A model generated the notes under the pieces. It was not told where the DNA came from. It saw only the letters and a list, made by a program, of their open reading frames with translations, and ran no database searches. A stretch of 35,007 nt of DNA. It comes from Chara braunii (Eukaryota > Streptophyta > Charophyceae > Charales > Characeae). The position numbers and the translations under genes were made by a program. Positions 9,576 to 20,543 of the stretch are shown here, one piece after another (positions within the stretch are counted from its first letter, which is position 1; each line of letters starts with the position of its first letter). The stretch is taken from positions 1,409,892 to 1,444,898 of the forward strand of contig BFEA01000369.1 in the NCBI GenBank assembly GCA_003427395.1, in the 5' to 3' direction.

Positions 9576-10469
9576 GACTGGTTCTCACTCGGAGGTACGC
9601 AGACCTTTGGCCCGCCGACCACAGTCAAGGACACAAGCCATCGGCTTCACAAGGAAAGAGTGATCAGTTCCTCCCCAGAGTGTGGCGCCTCATCCTCCTA
9701 CTCGATCCGACCTTTTACTATCACGTGTCGAGCACCAATACTGAGGTTCCTCCTCTCATCTTGGCAGGTAGGTCCAGTCCAAGCCTTCCAGGGCCCCGTC
9801 TATCCGTAAGAGTTTCCCTCGCGAATTGTTCCTCCCGAGTGGTAATTTTCTGGATCCGGCCTCTTCCTTTCAAGAGAGTTGAGGCTCTCTATTAGTTCGT
9901 GAGTGCAGTTATGAAGACCTCGCAATTAGTCCCGACGCGGTTGTAATTCTCCGGCAAGGCAGTGTCAATGCCTCGTGGTGGTGGCGGCCTCCACCCGGTA
10001 CCTCGCCCGGCCCCTCCCCTTGGACAGTGCCGCCCAACTTAGTGCGGGCATCCGAGGTCCGACCCAAACGACCATGTCACCCCTCTATGGTATGGCGTAT
10101 GGTTGGAAAGTAGTGAAATAGACTAGAATAAGAATGACTCTCTCACCCATCCGGTTCTCTCACCCTTTGACGTTTAGGCTCTCAACACAAGGCGCAATTT
10201 GAACTCCCTGACTAGAGCTCATTGTCGGGGTCAGTTCCGGACGTCCAGCACCGATCCAAGTGGTAGGTGCCTTAGTCCTTTAACCCTCATCCCCTTGTAA
10301 GAGAAACAGGTCGCGCTGAGACTTTTTCCTTTAAGGAATAAAGGTCTTGAGGTCGCGGTGCAAGCACCGGTACCCCCTTCTTGCTGAGGCCAAGGACTAG
10401 AAAAAAAAGAAAATTCATTTCAATGTTATTTCCAAGTCCATTTCAAGTTGTCTAGGGTTCCCTGTTTAT

Positions 10470-10650
10470 GCAATGCAATTTCCAATGCTCATTCAATTCC
10501 GATGCTCAATCCAATTCCAAGGCTCAATCCAATTCCAAGGCTCAATCCAATTTCAATGCTCAATCCAATTCCAATGTTCAATCCAATATCTCTTCCAATG
10601 CTGAGTTCAATATTTTTTCCAAAGCTGAGTCCAATATCTTTTCCAAAGCT
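10470..10650. repeat. ~18-bp minisatellite
   Basis: About ten imperfect copies of CAATCCAATTCCAAGGCT or close variants, giving spurious repeated NP-rich peptides in the plus frames. Confidence 0.85.
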
Positions 10651-10734
10651 CAACTCTTCTCAATCTCATCCATCTCAAACAACCATGCAAGGGGACCCAG
10701 TGCCAATTCCAAAGAATGACCCTTGCCAGGGGCC

Positions 10735-10890
10735 ATTCCAAACAACCTGGTCAGGGTCATTCTTATCTATTTCCATCGGACAGCCTGGTTAGGGCCATCT
10801 TTATCCATTTCCATCGGACAGCCTGGTTAGGGCCATCCTTATCCATTTCCATCGGACAACCTGGTTAGGGTCATCCTTATCCATTCCAAT
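10735..10890. repeat. ~38-bp minisatellite
   Basis: Three to four units of CATCGGACAGCCTGGTTAGG followed by GCCATCCTTATCCATTTC. Non-coding. Confidence 0.85.
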
Positions 10891-11847
10891 GTTAGCGCCC
10901 GAGGCGGTGGGCCTCGAGGACACGGATCCTATCTCTGTCTAGGGGGCTAGAAGGTGGCCATCTCTTTGGGTTTTACGCATGTTTTTTTGTCTTTTGTGTC
11001 ATGTCCGTTATCATTCTCATGTCCATACACATATCCGACTTAGCGTCTAGTGCTCGAATTGAGGCTCGCAACCCCAAGCAGCACTAGCCCACCCGGTCAT
11101 TCAACCAAAGCAAGCGGGGGGTGCGGGCTACTATTGTTTTCTTTCTCTTTGACTTCACATGCCTTTTGCAGCTCTGGACTCATTCGGGACAAGTTGGATT
11201 AGGCTCCTAGGGAAGAGGATTCTTCATGCCCCTTTACCCTTAGGTCCATTAACCTCTCACAGAGACTCATACTATGACTCATTCATCTAAGGGTACATAT
11301 TTCACAAAACTTTATTGCCATAAACTTTTCTTCAGTCTCGACAATTTTCATACTCTTTCCCTTTCCCAAAACAGAGTCGATCATTCCTAGTTCTCATTTC
11401 GTTATCATTGATCCTCACATTTTTCAAAGGAGCGAATACTTATGCAAAGTAACACTGACTACCCAATCCCTGTTTACTTCCCCAGTTCAAGGAGCAGTCC
11501 TGTTGCAGTTTTTTCAGAAAGAGGAGACAAATTCGAGTGCAAGAACGACGCCACCGACTTGTCTCATCTAGGTCCCCTTTCTTCCCTTTGCTTTCCTTAG
11601 TCATACCCAGCCCTTCATAGCTCTAGTCTCAAGCTCATTGGTCCTCACGGCCTTTTGAAGACGCAAATTCTTATGCAAAGTAGCACTAGCTGCCCAGTCC
11701 TTAGTCATTCCCCGAATGGAAAGCTGTCTCATAGTGGTTTATTCCCTAAAAAATTCAAATGCAAAGCCTAGAATCGCAGTTCTGCCTGCCCAGGTACCCA
11801 TCCTCCCCGTTTTCTAGTTATTCCCTTTTATGTCTAATGTCCCCCTG

Positions 11848-12426
11848 TTACTCAGTTGCCCTGTGCTGAGCCTCCCTTACGCGATCGTCGATTTCCTTCT
11901 GCATCCTTCTCTTCGTTCTTTGCAAATCAAGGAGCGTCTCTTCCGTGAAGAAGGTTGTTGGCGCTATATCTTCTCCCTTGCTTAGCTTTTCCTTTCCTTT
12001 GATACTGGACCATTTATCAAACCAGTCGTTGCAAGACGGCCCAAACCCTTTTATCCATTTGTCCTTCTCCTCGCCCGGGTCCTCATCCCTTGCCCGTACT
12101 TCTTTTGTTGGCGTTGTGACCTCGTCGTCCTCCTCCCCGCTACTGAGGTCTATGACCTCGTTGGGCTCTTCCTCATCCATCCTCTGCTTCTTCCTTGGGC
12201 TTTCATTCTCGCCCTTACTGCAGTCACTGTCAGATGGGAGATCTATTGGTTCCCCCTTTCTCAGGGATGAGGGCCCCCTGGTCCCTTGTTTCCTTCCTCC
12301 TCTGCCCACAACCAAGTTGAAGTCAAAACCCACATACAGTTTCCTCTTCCTGGTACTTGGTTCCCCTGCCTGTCTTGCCCTTTGTTCCCCGCTGGGCCTG
12401 TTGATGACATTGCTGTCATTCTCATT
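11848..12426 (-). CDS. Acidic 3' ORF downstream of integrase (unknown function)
   Basis: An open minus-strand frame of 193 codons begins just after a stop at 12427-12429 and ends at 11848. No ATG opens it convincingly; the first usable codon inside is a GTG near 12333. The N-terminal part is basic (STRKRKLY, possible nuclear-localisation-like patch). The middle is acidic (EVIDLSSGEEDDEV). The C-terminal ~40 residues are charged and heptad-like (LLDLQRTKRRMQKEIDD), suggesting a short coiled coil. It is the best-preserved frame of the element, in the same strand and position as an accessory gene after pol. I do not recognise the family. It could be a retroelement accessory or regulatory protein, or a captured host fragment. 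Confidence 0.5.
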   Translation of the reverse strand, partial: NENDSNVINRPSGEQRARQAGEPSTRKRKLYVGFDFNLVVGRGGRKQGTRGPSSLRKGEPIDLPSDSDCSKGENESPRKKQRMDEEEPNEVIDLSSGEEDDEVTTPTKEVRARDEDPGEEKDKWIKGFGPSCNDWFDKWSSIKGKEKLSKGEDIAPTTFFTEETLLDLQRTKRRMQKEIDDRVREAQHRATE

Positions 12427-12429
12427 TCA

Positions 12430-12897
12430 GAATTTCATCTTTGTCTTTCTTGCTGTTTTCTTTTACCTGGTCCTGTGCATACATAACAAGGAGGAGACAC
12501 CGCAACCCTCATACACACACATTCCCTCTTACTCTCATTGCGAATTTGCAGACTCATTCCCCAGAACCCTTGCTTGCCCCCATATGATTAATAGCCCTCT
12601 CAGAGTAACGACATAGGCGGTAATCTTATTTTGCCTCAAAAAGTTTTGGTACATTGTTCCAACACGTAGGTACCCCATATAGGCAGTCCCTAAAATTACC
12701 CCACAAAAACTATGGTACATTGTCCCAGGCTCCCGACCCCATTCATACTCGGCCCAAACAGTCACCCCATACCCGAAAAAGAAGGAAAACACAAAAACGA
12801 ACAATTCCTGCAGTCATGATTACTTCTGCAGAGAAGTGGTACAGAATTATGACCAGCTGCCTGCTTTTCAGGTTGCCAATTCCCCTGTTTCCTTGTC
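12430..12897. other. Gap between integrase and 3' ORF, nothing recognised
   Basis: Minus-strand frames contain several stops in quick succession, so integrase does not simply read through into the 3' ORF although both lie in the same frame class. No promoter or other element could be identified. Confidence 0.5.
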
Positions 12898-14181
12898 CTA
12901 AGCCTCTTGCAACCATTGCTCCACCGGATCCCGACTCAAAAATATGACCGGCCTCTGTCCCGGAAATGACCCTTTTATCCCAGTTCCGTCAAGATCCTCA
13001 AGTTCAAAGGTGTTCAGTCGCACCCGCTTAGCGATCCTGTAGGGGCATTTGAACCTTCTTCCCAGCGGTCCGGACCATGTGTTTTCAAGAGCCGAGTTCC
13101 TAACTAGTACCCTTTCCCCCACCTGGAGTGGCTCCTTTCGGATGTTCTTGACCTGGTCCCACCTTGCTTTGTCCCTCATTCGGCTATCCATTACACGTTT
13201 AACCACATCCTCCAAGGCTTCCTCATTTCTGACGATCTGTTGGCATCGTGCGGTGATCAGCTCCTCCGTAGACATGTGCGGATTGTCATCCAGCCTGTTC
13301 CAGGTAGGAACCAATGCTTCCACTGGAAAATCAATCTCCCTCCCATACCAGAGTTATGTCGGAATGCACCCCGTTGTCCTCTTTGGCGTCATGTTTTCTG
13401 AAGAGATCGCCTGCTTAAGGTACCGAGGCCAGTTTCTCAGGTCATCTGCCGCCAGCTTAGCGATTGTGTTTTTCAAGGTCCGGTTCCCCCTTTCTACAGG
13501 TGCAATTGCCTCAGGATAGTATGGTTCGATGATCTTGATATGTACGCATAACGTCTTGAGTCTGCTTAATACTTCGTGATTTACGAACTCCGTCCCATTG
13601 TCCGCTATGAACCTGTGCACAAACGGGTGTCTTAGGTAGAAATCCTCTCTCTAGTCGGTCACTCCCTTTCCCGTCTTTCTCTTAAGAGCTACTGCCTCTA
13701 CGTAACCACTGAGATTATCCCTTGCATCCAGGATGTACTTGTATCCATCCGCAGATACAGGCATGACCACAAGGTCAACGTGGACCAGGTGCCCCGGCCC
13801 CAGTACCCGAGTAGGTCTAAGGGGCTCGAAGACACGTGCAGAGCTCCTTTCCTGACATATTAGGCACATTTGACAGTACGTAGCCACCATACTGGCCATA
13901 CATGGCCAGAAGTAACGTGACACGATTTTTGTAAGAGTCCCTTTGGACGACCGGTGCCCTTCGGCTAGCCCATCATGCATCGCCTGGATTTTGTCCAACT
14001 GCCTAGACCTTCCGCACACGACACGCCTAGGCATCATCCCTTCTTCCCTCTTGAATAGATAGTCGTTCCACAAAACATACCTCTCGACTTCCTCCCTTGC
14101 CTTGAGGCTGACTTCCATAGGCTGCTTATTTCCTATAAGCAGCAGACCGATCTCTCTGAAGACGCCATCATACATCTGCAC
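12898..14181 (-). pseudogene. Ty3/gypsy integrase (degenerate)
   Basis: Integrase inserts element cDNA into host DNA. An N-terminal zinc-binding HHCC arrangement is visible around 13860-13985 (H-x-GLAEGH, then CQMCLIC). The catalytic core starts with HVDLVVMPVSADGYKYI (first Asp) near 13780 and continues with FIADNGTEFVNHEV (second Asp) at about 13610 and PVERGNRTLKN (Glu) near 13495. The C-terminal domain (VGERVLVRNSALENTWSGPL, then CPYRI) ends at 12898. No chromodomain is seen. All parts share one frame, interrupted by TAG at 13651-13653 (probably from TGG) and TAA at 13354-13356. The start of the region also follows a TAA at 14191. Confidence 0.9.
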
Positions 14182-14190
14182 AAGGAAGAA

Positions 14191-14724
14191 TTATTGTCCC
14201 TCCTGCTTGGTATCTTGCTTCTCCTGAGCTTGATTCACTAGATATTGCACTTCCCTTGGCGTCCAAGTTTCTACTAGACTCATCACAGCATTCCGACCCC
14301 CTTCAACGACTATTGCCATCAGCTCCTCTTTCGGCCCGATCGTTGCTCTCCACGAATCCTTCTCATCCTTGCGTTTAATTGTGGTGACTGACCCTTCCCT
14401 GAGTTCCGCAACTACGGCGGGCGCGCCCTTTTCTAGGGTCTGAATTAGTAGCTGACCTGTTGTAGGAGTGGCGCCCGCCATCTCGTTATCTACGATAAGA
14501 GTCCCCCCTTCGTACTACAGTAAAATGCCGATTGGCTCCGTATCCTCTACTCCCTCCGGCGTGATGCAAACCCGACTTAGCCCGTCTGCCCTGTTTCGGA
14601 GCCCCGCAATTCGCTCGACTTTGTAGTCGAATTGCCATATAAAGCCTATCCATCTCCCAACGGTCGGGTCTATAGGCATGTAGTTCTTTAATGCCCCGAC
14701 GATATTGGTCGGACTGATTCTCAT
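14191..14724 (-). pseudogene. RNase H C-terminal part and RH-IN linker (degenerate)
   Basis: The frame opens with RISPTNIVGALKNY and contains GRWIGFIWQFDYKVERIAG and NRADGLSRV. This is the conserved tail of gypsy RT/RNase H (W...L..FDY.....G..N..AD.LSR). It is followed by a less conserved linker. It is in the same frame as integrase, with TAG at 14515-14517 and TAA at 14191-14193. Relative to the preceding RT frame it is shifted, probably by a 1-nt indel near 14765, where the other frame continues as YLKTFQAYLFGRRF. Confidence 0.85.
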
Positions 14725-14761
14725 GATAAATCGTCTTCCGAATAGGTATGCCTGAAATGTC

Positions 14762-15709
14762 TTAAGGTAGAATGGCTAAGACCTCTTTCTTGAACTGTGA
14801 ATATCGTCGTTCAGTCGAATTCAGGGTCCTACTCTCAAATCTGATAGACCTCTCCTTGCCCTCCTCACTCCTTTGTATTAGGACTCTTCCTACTGTCAAT
14901 GGTCCTCCGTCTGTTTCCAAGATAAAGGGCCGTCCTACTTCATCATTGAAGCAGGGTGCTGCCAAAGTGACTTGATCGGAAGACAGGACGTCTTTAAGGG
15001 TCTGGACTGCTGCTTCCCTTCCCTCGGTCCACTCCATAGTCCCTCCTTCCCTAATCATCGCGCGGATAGGCTCAGCTATTTTGGCAAAGCCCTTAATAAA
15101 GATCCTCCAGAATCCAACCACCCCTAGGAAGGCTCGTACTTCCGTTGTGATGCGCAGCGGTGTCGGCCATTGAGAGATCTTATCCGTTTTTATCGGGTCA
15201 GGTTTCCTTCCATAGGCCCCATAGCGAAACCCCAGTATCGTTACCTCCGGAACCGCCAAGATGCTCTTTGGTCCGCTTGCGGTAATGTTATATACTAGGA
15301 ATCGTTGGAGCAGGTCCTTGATGTCCTGCAGAGGATCCTAGACGAACTTTCGTATGCCTGGCTGAACCTCTGTCTCATCCTTGTTCTACGCACCTTTTAT
15401 AGGATTGTCGTCTATGTACGGTTCGCATTTCTCCGGAAACATGTCCCCTGCGACCGCAAGCATCCTCCTCTGCGCCTCTGCCACAGCGTTTGTAAGGACC
15501 ATAGGGACTACTTGCATTTGCAGCTGCCCTACCGGGGTGTGCATTGCGGTATACGGTCTGTCCCTAGTGTCAAGTGACGGTTGATCATACCCTGAGCATA
15601 AATCTATCAAGGAGTAAATGTTTCGGCCAGCGTGAGATTCGGCCAGCATGTCTGCCTGTGGAAGTGATCCCGCATCCCGGATTGTAACCGCATTCAGCTT
15701 CTGCAAGTC
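14762..15709 (-). pseudogene. Reverse transcriptase and RNase H N-terminal part (degenerate)
   Basis: Reverse transcriptase copies element RNA to DNA. Visible motifs are YSLIDLCSGYDQ (fingers/palm with catalytic Asp), TPVGQLQMQVVPMVLTNAVA and EPYIDDNPIKG (the YIDD catalytic box near 15400). These are followed by thumb/connection sequence (GFRYGAYGRKPDPIKTDKI, then RAFLGVVGFWRIFIKGFAKI). RNase H begins with FILETDGGPLTVG, where the Asp of ETDGG is the expected first catalytic residue. Two in-frame TAGs lie at 15386-15388 and about 15341. The usual PMGFTNA is PMVLTNA here. The frame differs from the protease/linker frame upstream, so a frameshift lies between 15710 and 15930. Confidence 0.92.
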
Positions 15710-15929
15710 ATGGATCCATCTGAGCGACTTATTGGGCTTCCAAAAAACGAATCACTTGTTCGCGTAGGGGGATGCGGTGGGTTCGGCCACGAACGAGTCT
15801 ATCTTGGCTCTAAGCAATTCAGTGACTTCCGCCGCTATTCCGACCTCGTAGGCGGGCGGACCCCTTGTCATTCCAGCATTCGTGTTCCACCGTGTGGATC
15901 CTAATGGGGGAAATTAGCTTCGTGTCCAA

Positions 15930-16616
15930 TCAGCCTTTCTGGTGGTCATTGAAGGCAAAGGCTAAATGAAACTCTTCGCAAACTTTCCTTATCAGTTGGG
16001 TCTCTTCCACCGTTAGGATCCCATCTACCCCTATTTTCATGGTGTCTGTTACCTCATCGGGTATCCGATGCCCCTCCGCTGCTCGCCTCTCCCTGATTAT
16101 CCGTAATATTTCTTCCTCTTTTTCCATGGTCTCTTCCCTTGATGTTTCTACTAGGATTGAGACCGGCTTGACTTTCTTTCCTACCGGTTTGTACTTTCGC
16201 ACACTTCCTTCTGGGATCTTTCTCCTAAAAAATGAACGGTCGGATCGGCCTTGCTACCTCCATGACGCGGGTTGAAGACTGACTACCTTTCCGTTCAGAC
16301 AATAGCCTTTTCAGACCTCATCTTCGAATTTGGCAAGTGCTGCCGGGTCCACCCCCACTTTGTAATACCTGATAGCCTTAACGAGCTGTAACAAGTCTGG
16401 GATTTCGAGGACTACGTCCGACGTTTCCTTCCGGTCTTCCTTTGGCTTGGGCAAGCTGGCCCCAAGTTCGACTTCCGACTCTTTTTCTGCCACCATAACC
16501 CCTAGGACCTCGTCCTCTTGCCTCCTTTTCTTCAGAGGCAGACCCATCTTGATCCACTCCTTTTTGCTAACGGTCTCCTCAATCATGATCTTCATTCTTT
16601 CCCTCATACCTTCCAT
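15930..16616 (-). pseudogene. Protease-RT linker (degenerate)
   Basis: Two open pieces in the protease frame (16616-16311 and 16202-15930) encode charged sequence with EIPDLLQLVKAIRYYKVGVD and EVCEEFHLAFAFNDHQKG-like stretches. The latter resembles the segment just before gypsy RT. They are separated by TGA at 16311-16313 (plausibly from CGA) and a further TAG near 16255. 15710-15929 holds the RT N-terminal region in a broken frame. A conserved patch (RFLEAQ...AQMDP) is still recognisable as a damaged form of the usual FWKPN...RWI sequence. Confidence 0.7.
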
Positions 16617-16661
16617 CGGGGTAAATGCCCCTTTTCGCGCACTCTCTTCGAACGTTGGCGA

Positions 16662-17267
16662 CTAGGTTGCCAATTTGCCCTTCGGAGGATCCCCTCCTGT
16701 CCCAATGAGTCGGAGGAGCTCTCCGCGACCGGTGACTGGGTCTTGTATATCCACCATGTACGTGCCATCATGCAGATGCATACCTATCATCTTTACGTTG
16801 GCGCACCATGGCCTCCCGAGAATTATGTCATGGTCCATTTCTTCCATCACGGTCATCCGCTGAAAAGACCAGATCGATTCCCTGATCCTTGCCTTGACTG
16901 CGCATTTCGTGACGTACCCTGCAAAGGGAATTTCCCCGTCGGCTCCCCGGATACTCCCCCTCACCTCCTTGTTTACCGTACAACCCATAACTGTTGCGAA
17001 GTCTCGTCGTATGAGGGTAATTTCGGCACCACCGTCCACTAATGCGTCTGTGTGGTGGGTTCCGATCTGGACTTTTAACTTTCCTACGGGCAGTGCATGG
17101 AAGCTAAGCTTCATCCCGGGTGGTGCCCTCATGACTTCACCACCTTCTCGGTCTGGTAGGCTTAAGCGGATGTCCGCAAAGGCTTTTTTAAGGTCCTCCA
17201 AATCCCCTGGAATTCTCTGGAGGTTGGAGACCCCTTGCGGTGCCTCGGCCTCCTCCGTTTCCTGCTC
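16662..17267 (-). pseudogene. Retropepsin-like aspartic protease domain (gypsy)
   Basis: Pepsin-like fold with an active-site motif VDGGAEITLIRRDFA at about 17040-17000 (DGGA in place of the commoner DSGA or DTGA) and a downstream HDIILGRPWCANVKM at about 16815 that matches the retropepsin ILG motif. It is followed by GTYMVDIQDPVTGR. It would process the Gag-Pol polyprotein. The frame is open from just after TAG 17268-17270 to TAG 16662-16664. Both TAGs are in frame with flanking coding sequence and therefore nonsense mutations. The domain itself looks whole. Confidence 0.85.
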
Positions 17268-17308
17268 CTATGGTTCCGGGGCCTCCTCCACCTCTACGCG
17301 TCGGCGCG

Positions 17309-18677
17309 TTAGTAATTGCATGAGTCCTTTAAGCAACCTCGGGCCTCTCCTTCCTTAAGCAGGGCTAGTGTCTCGGTCACTACTGTCTTTTTTGCGAGGT
17401 ATGTTACCGTGCTGAAATCCACATCCCTTGTGTATTCGAACTTACTAGTCTGCCGGTAGGTTGACAAAATCTTAACCTTGTCGAACTCGGAGAACTGCCT
17501 GAGGAAATACTTACTCATTATACGGTCTGTTACCCTAGGAATTCGTAGTGCCACTAGAGTAAATGCCCTTGGGAAGTCATTGTAAGTCGCGTAGTTCTTC
17601 CTTTGGACTGCCGCCAATTCGGCTTCTGTTGTCATTTTCTCTACCTTCAGGTACTTCCTCGTCATCTCGTTCCGGGTTTCTTTCCAGGATCCACTAGAGG
17701 CGACAATAGCCATAATGTCCCTTCCTAAGCTTAGCGACACATGCTGCCCTAAGTGGTCCATCTTTTCTTCCTCAGTCCATTTCAGCAAGGCTGTCAGGTT
17801 CTCGTAGTCTATCAGGAACTCCGTAATATTTGCCCCATCGAAAGTAAGTTTCTTCTTGGCATCCGCAAGATACCCCTGATAAGTTTCTTCTTGGCATCCG
17901 CAAGATACCCCTGATTTTTATTCAACGCCCGAGTGAGGGTGGCTACTATCCTCTTGAGGCCCCCTTCAGAGCTCCCCGCTTCACCGACCACACTGGTCCC
18001 TTCTCCTTCCTTGCTATCCCCCTACTTTTCCCCGGCCTTTGGCGTACCCTTCGGATCAAACCATCCTAACACCCTTTCTCTGAGACTCCAAAGTCCGTCG
18101 CACCCCTTGGTTACTTTCGGTGTAGCGGGCAAACAGCTAGCACCATTGTCTATAGCAGGTGGGGTCGTAGCCTTTTCCGCTTCTACGGCCGGGGAGTCCC
18201 CCTTTTCCTTCCCCTTCTTGCTTGGTGTTCCCCTATGGCTATTGTCCTTCCCTCAGTGCCTGCCTTCACCCTGACTGGCCCTGCGTTCTTCTCGTGACCC
18301 TTCCCCCAGAAGGTCTCCTTCGTTCCCTTCCATCATCTCTTCAATAAGCCTTGCCTTATATTCTGCGGTTCGCTTTTCTATTTCTGCCAGCTTACAGCTG
18401 CGTCCGAGACTTTCATTTTCGTGGGCGTCGTCCCGTCAGAGTTTCGAGGACTCGTCCTGTCGTTGTTCCTTTTTTCCCTGCCTTCCTGGGGTCCTTTTTT
18501 GCTTCCCCCGACTTTCCCCGAACTTTCCCCTGTCGAAAGGTCCTTCCCATCTTCCTTGGTCCCCTTTGGTTTTGCTGACTCTTGGTCCCTTATCGACCCT
18601 TCGTTCCGTTTCCCGCCTCTATCCGTGCCCTGACTCCCTTTGCTCCGCAGCCCTTCGGCCTCCTCTTCTGACGCCAT
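17309..18677 (-). pseudogene. Gag-like protein (degenerate)
   Basis: An ATG at 18675-18677 opens MASEEEAEGLRSKGSQGTDR and a hydrophilic, K/E/S-rich N-terminal part to 18378. The C-terminal part (17788-17309, other frame) has the look of a retrotransposon gag core: LKWTEEEKMDHLGQHVSLSL, W-K-E-T-R-N-E-M-T-R-K-Y-L, RIPRVTDRIMSKYFLRQFSE. No CCHC zinc knuckle is seen. The two parts are in different frames. A 35-bp tandem duplication (17846-17915) accounts for at least one shift. Gag would form the particle that packages element RNA. Confidence 0.7.
17846..17915. repeat. 35-bp exact tandem duplication in gag
   Basis: AAGTTTCTTCTTGGCATCCG followed by CAAGATACCCCTGAT occurs twice back to back, at 17846-17880 and 17881-17915, without any difference. 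Since 35 is not divisible by three it shifts the gag frame. The identity of the two units suggests a recent event or an assembly error. Confidence 0.95.
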
Positions 18678-18734
18678 CCGCTTACCTACCCTGCACATGG
18701 GAAAACAATTTTCACGAAACGGCCGGCTGTGCAT

Positions 18735-19334
18735 AGCTTGCCTAGTCCCCGGGCCCTAAGTCCCCCTCATTCTTGCTTATTTTCATATTTTCCCGTCTTT
18801 TTTTTTGTCGGGGCGACCCACCTGACATTTTCCTACAGGGTGTCATTCTACTTTTTTTTCTGCCGAAAGGATCGCTGTCGAGGTTTGGCATTCCGTCACT
18901 GCCGTGCCCCGGTTCTAAGGGCGGTGTCCGAGGCTAGCGGTTCTCCTCTCGCGGGTAGCCCTTTTGACTTCCTGACACCTGTGTGCCCCAGCGTCCTCAG
19001 CGCGGGTGGTCTTCCCAGTTCCTTCCTGCCATGTCCTTAGGTAAGGCAGAACTCCGACCACCACCCCCTTGCCGACGGCTAGTTTCTCATTCTAATTCCC
19101 AACCTTTACTTTTTTCCTACCTTTCACCGGTACTTTTTCTCACGCCGGTCCCTCAGGCCTATCTCGTTCGTCAGGTTCTTCAAACAGATCGGCCACCCCT
19201 CCAAGATAATTTTCTCCCATTTCTATCTTCCTGATAATTATTGGTTCATATTCCTCAAACACCAAATGTAGTAAACCGAATATCAGGATTTCGATGAGTT
19301 CGAGTAGTTCACGAGCCTGGTTCCCCCAAAACGG
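18735..19334 (-). other. Leader between 5' LTR and gag
   Basis: The minus strand between the LTR end at 19335 and the gag start shows no supported ORF. The 19140-19439 frame is partly LTR. This is the expected position of the untranslated leader and packaging signal. No particular structure was recognised. Confidence 0.5.
19311..19328 (-). other. Candidate primer-binding site
   Basis: On the minus strand the LTR end (CTACA) is followed within six bases by TGGGGGAACCAGGCTCG. It begins with the TGG required to pair with a tRNA CCA end and is at the right spacing. The matching tRNA could not be identified from memory. Confidence 0.3.
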
Positions 19335-20385
19335 TGTAGGGACCGTACCCTGAAGGACTTTCGAGCCTGAGTCGACCCCACTGCGGGTCCCATTTGGCTC
19401 GACCCGCCCATGCTCATGCTTAGGGTGCGGGTCGTTCATCCCAGGGGCACCCCCACCTAGTGCTATGAGATGGATGGGGATGGGTCATTTGCGAGAAGAA
19501 TTTACATTGGGGGATGTAGCTCCGCTCTCGCGTCAGATGGTAGCTCTTTGATCACTCATGACGTTTTTTCGATTCGCTTAGGTGTGACCAAGCAATTGCT
19601 CCTTTCAATACGCAAGCAGTCCAGGGAGTTGATTGAGAGTTCGTCTTCTTTCCTAGGTAGACCAAGCGTCATCCATTGTGCCACACACCTTTTCACTAAG
19701 CATGACAATCTCTATGACGTCATCGGGGTGCGGCCACGCCGTCCATTCCCCTAGCCCCTACATTTTTTTTGCTTGAAAATCGTCATACTCGCATATCCAT
19801 TGTCGGCCTTAGTTTTTTCGGGCTTCCGAATTGCACACAAAAGAGCCATGTCATCCATTCCTCATGCAAAATCGCATCCCGTCATCTATCCTTTACCACA
19901 ACATTAAACGATCAAGTCCCTCCCACATTCATAGTTTATGCTAGACCCATGTCCTTCCCTTGTCGATTTTCCCATTCCTGCCCGCATTCCACGGGTCCAG
20001 TCCCGCTCAATCCATCCTAGGCTACTCACCTGCGCAAGACCACACAAGCAAAGACCAAGTAGAATCCCCATTGGGGTCAACACATCGCCCCTCCCGCAAG
20101 CCTAAGTTCATTTCTCTTCCAATGGCCCTTTTGGTTCACTTTCTCTCCCTTCAAGCAAGCCATGCCTTCTCCTTAGTCATGCAGTCGGGGAGAATGGTTG
20201 AGTCGAACTGACCTCGTCTCAAGCTTTCACTATTTTCGCCTTCTCAAAGGATTCCGCTTTTCCAAGTCTTTTCACAAGGGTCCCGTTCCGTTCCTTCTTG
20301 GTGGCACAAGGGACCGCCAACCCTCCCCTTGCCCTCTCTTTCCACCAAGTGAGGACCAAGTTCTTTGTCGTTCGTTCCCTGACAA
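19335..20385 (-). repeat. LTR copy 2 (diverged, 3' ~1 kb)
   Basis: Aligns over its whole length with 3159 to about 4190 in the same orientation, with many substitutions and small indels. Shared blocks include CACCCCCACCTA, ACATTGGGGGATG, AGCTCCGCTCTCGCGT and CAGTCCCGCTCAATCCATCC. After about 20385 similarity to copy 1 stops and simple repeats begin. Reading frames here mirror those of copies 1 and 3 and are not genes. Confidence 0.85.
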
Positions 20386-20460
20386 TGTAACAAGTGAGGG
20401 AAGGTTAGTCACGTGCCAAGAAGTGCAAGGAAGAGGGAGAAAGGGGTGAAGGTCAAGGGT

Positions 20461-20543
20461 CTAGGGAGATAAGAAAGGAGATAGAGAGAGAGAGGGAGGG
20501 GATGGGAGAGAGAGAGAGAGAAAGAAGAGAGAGAGAGAGAGAA

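Larger units (their letters stand above)
8345..11847. other. Non-coding 3' internal region of the gypsy element
   Basis: No convincing gene on either strand over ~3.5 kb. The longest reading frame (plus, 8624-9895, 423 codons) runs through several minisatellites and encodes repeated S/F/P-rich peptide. It looks like a by-product of repeats whose unit lengths happen to keep frame. 9895-10440 and 10900-11847 contain unremarkable sequence with no recognisable feature. Confidence 0.6.
3159..20385 (-). mobile_element. Degenerate Ty3/gypsy LTR retrotransposon with very long LTR
   Basis: On the minus strand the order is LTR copy 2 (its 3' end at 19335), leader, gag, protease, RT, RNase H, integrase, acidic 3' ORF, non-coding 3' region, polypurine tract and LTR copy 1 (8327 to 3159). 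PR-RT-RH-IN order is that of Ty3/gypsy. Both LTR copies end in the same ...CCCTACA on the minus strand. Copy 2 is clearly more diverged from copy 1 than copy 3 is, so copies 1 and 2 need not be an original pair and the right boundary is uncertain. All coding parts carry stops or frameshifts, so the element cannot be autonomous. Confidence 0.7.

Noticed and set aside
8624-9895. 423-codon plus-strand reading frame
   Set aside because: It runs through three minisatellites antisense to the element, is rich in S, F and P, has no domain and is explained by repeat units whose lengths preserve frame.
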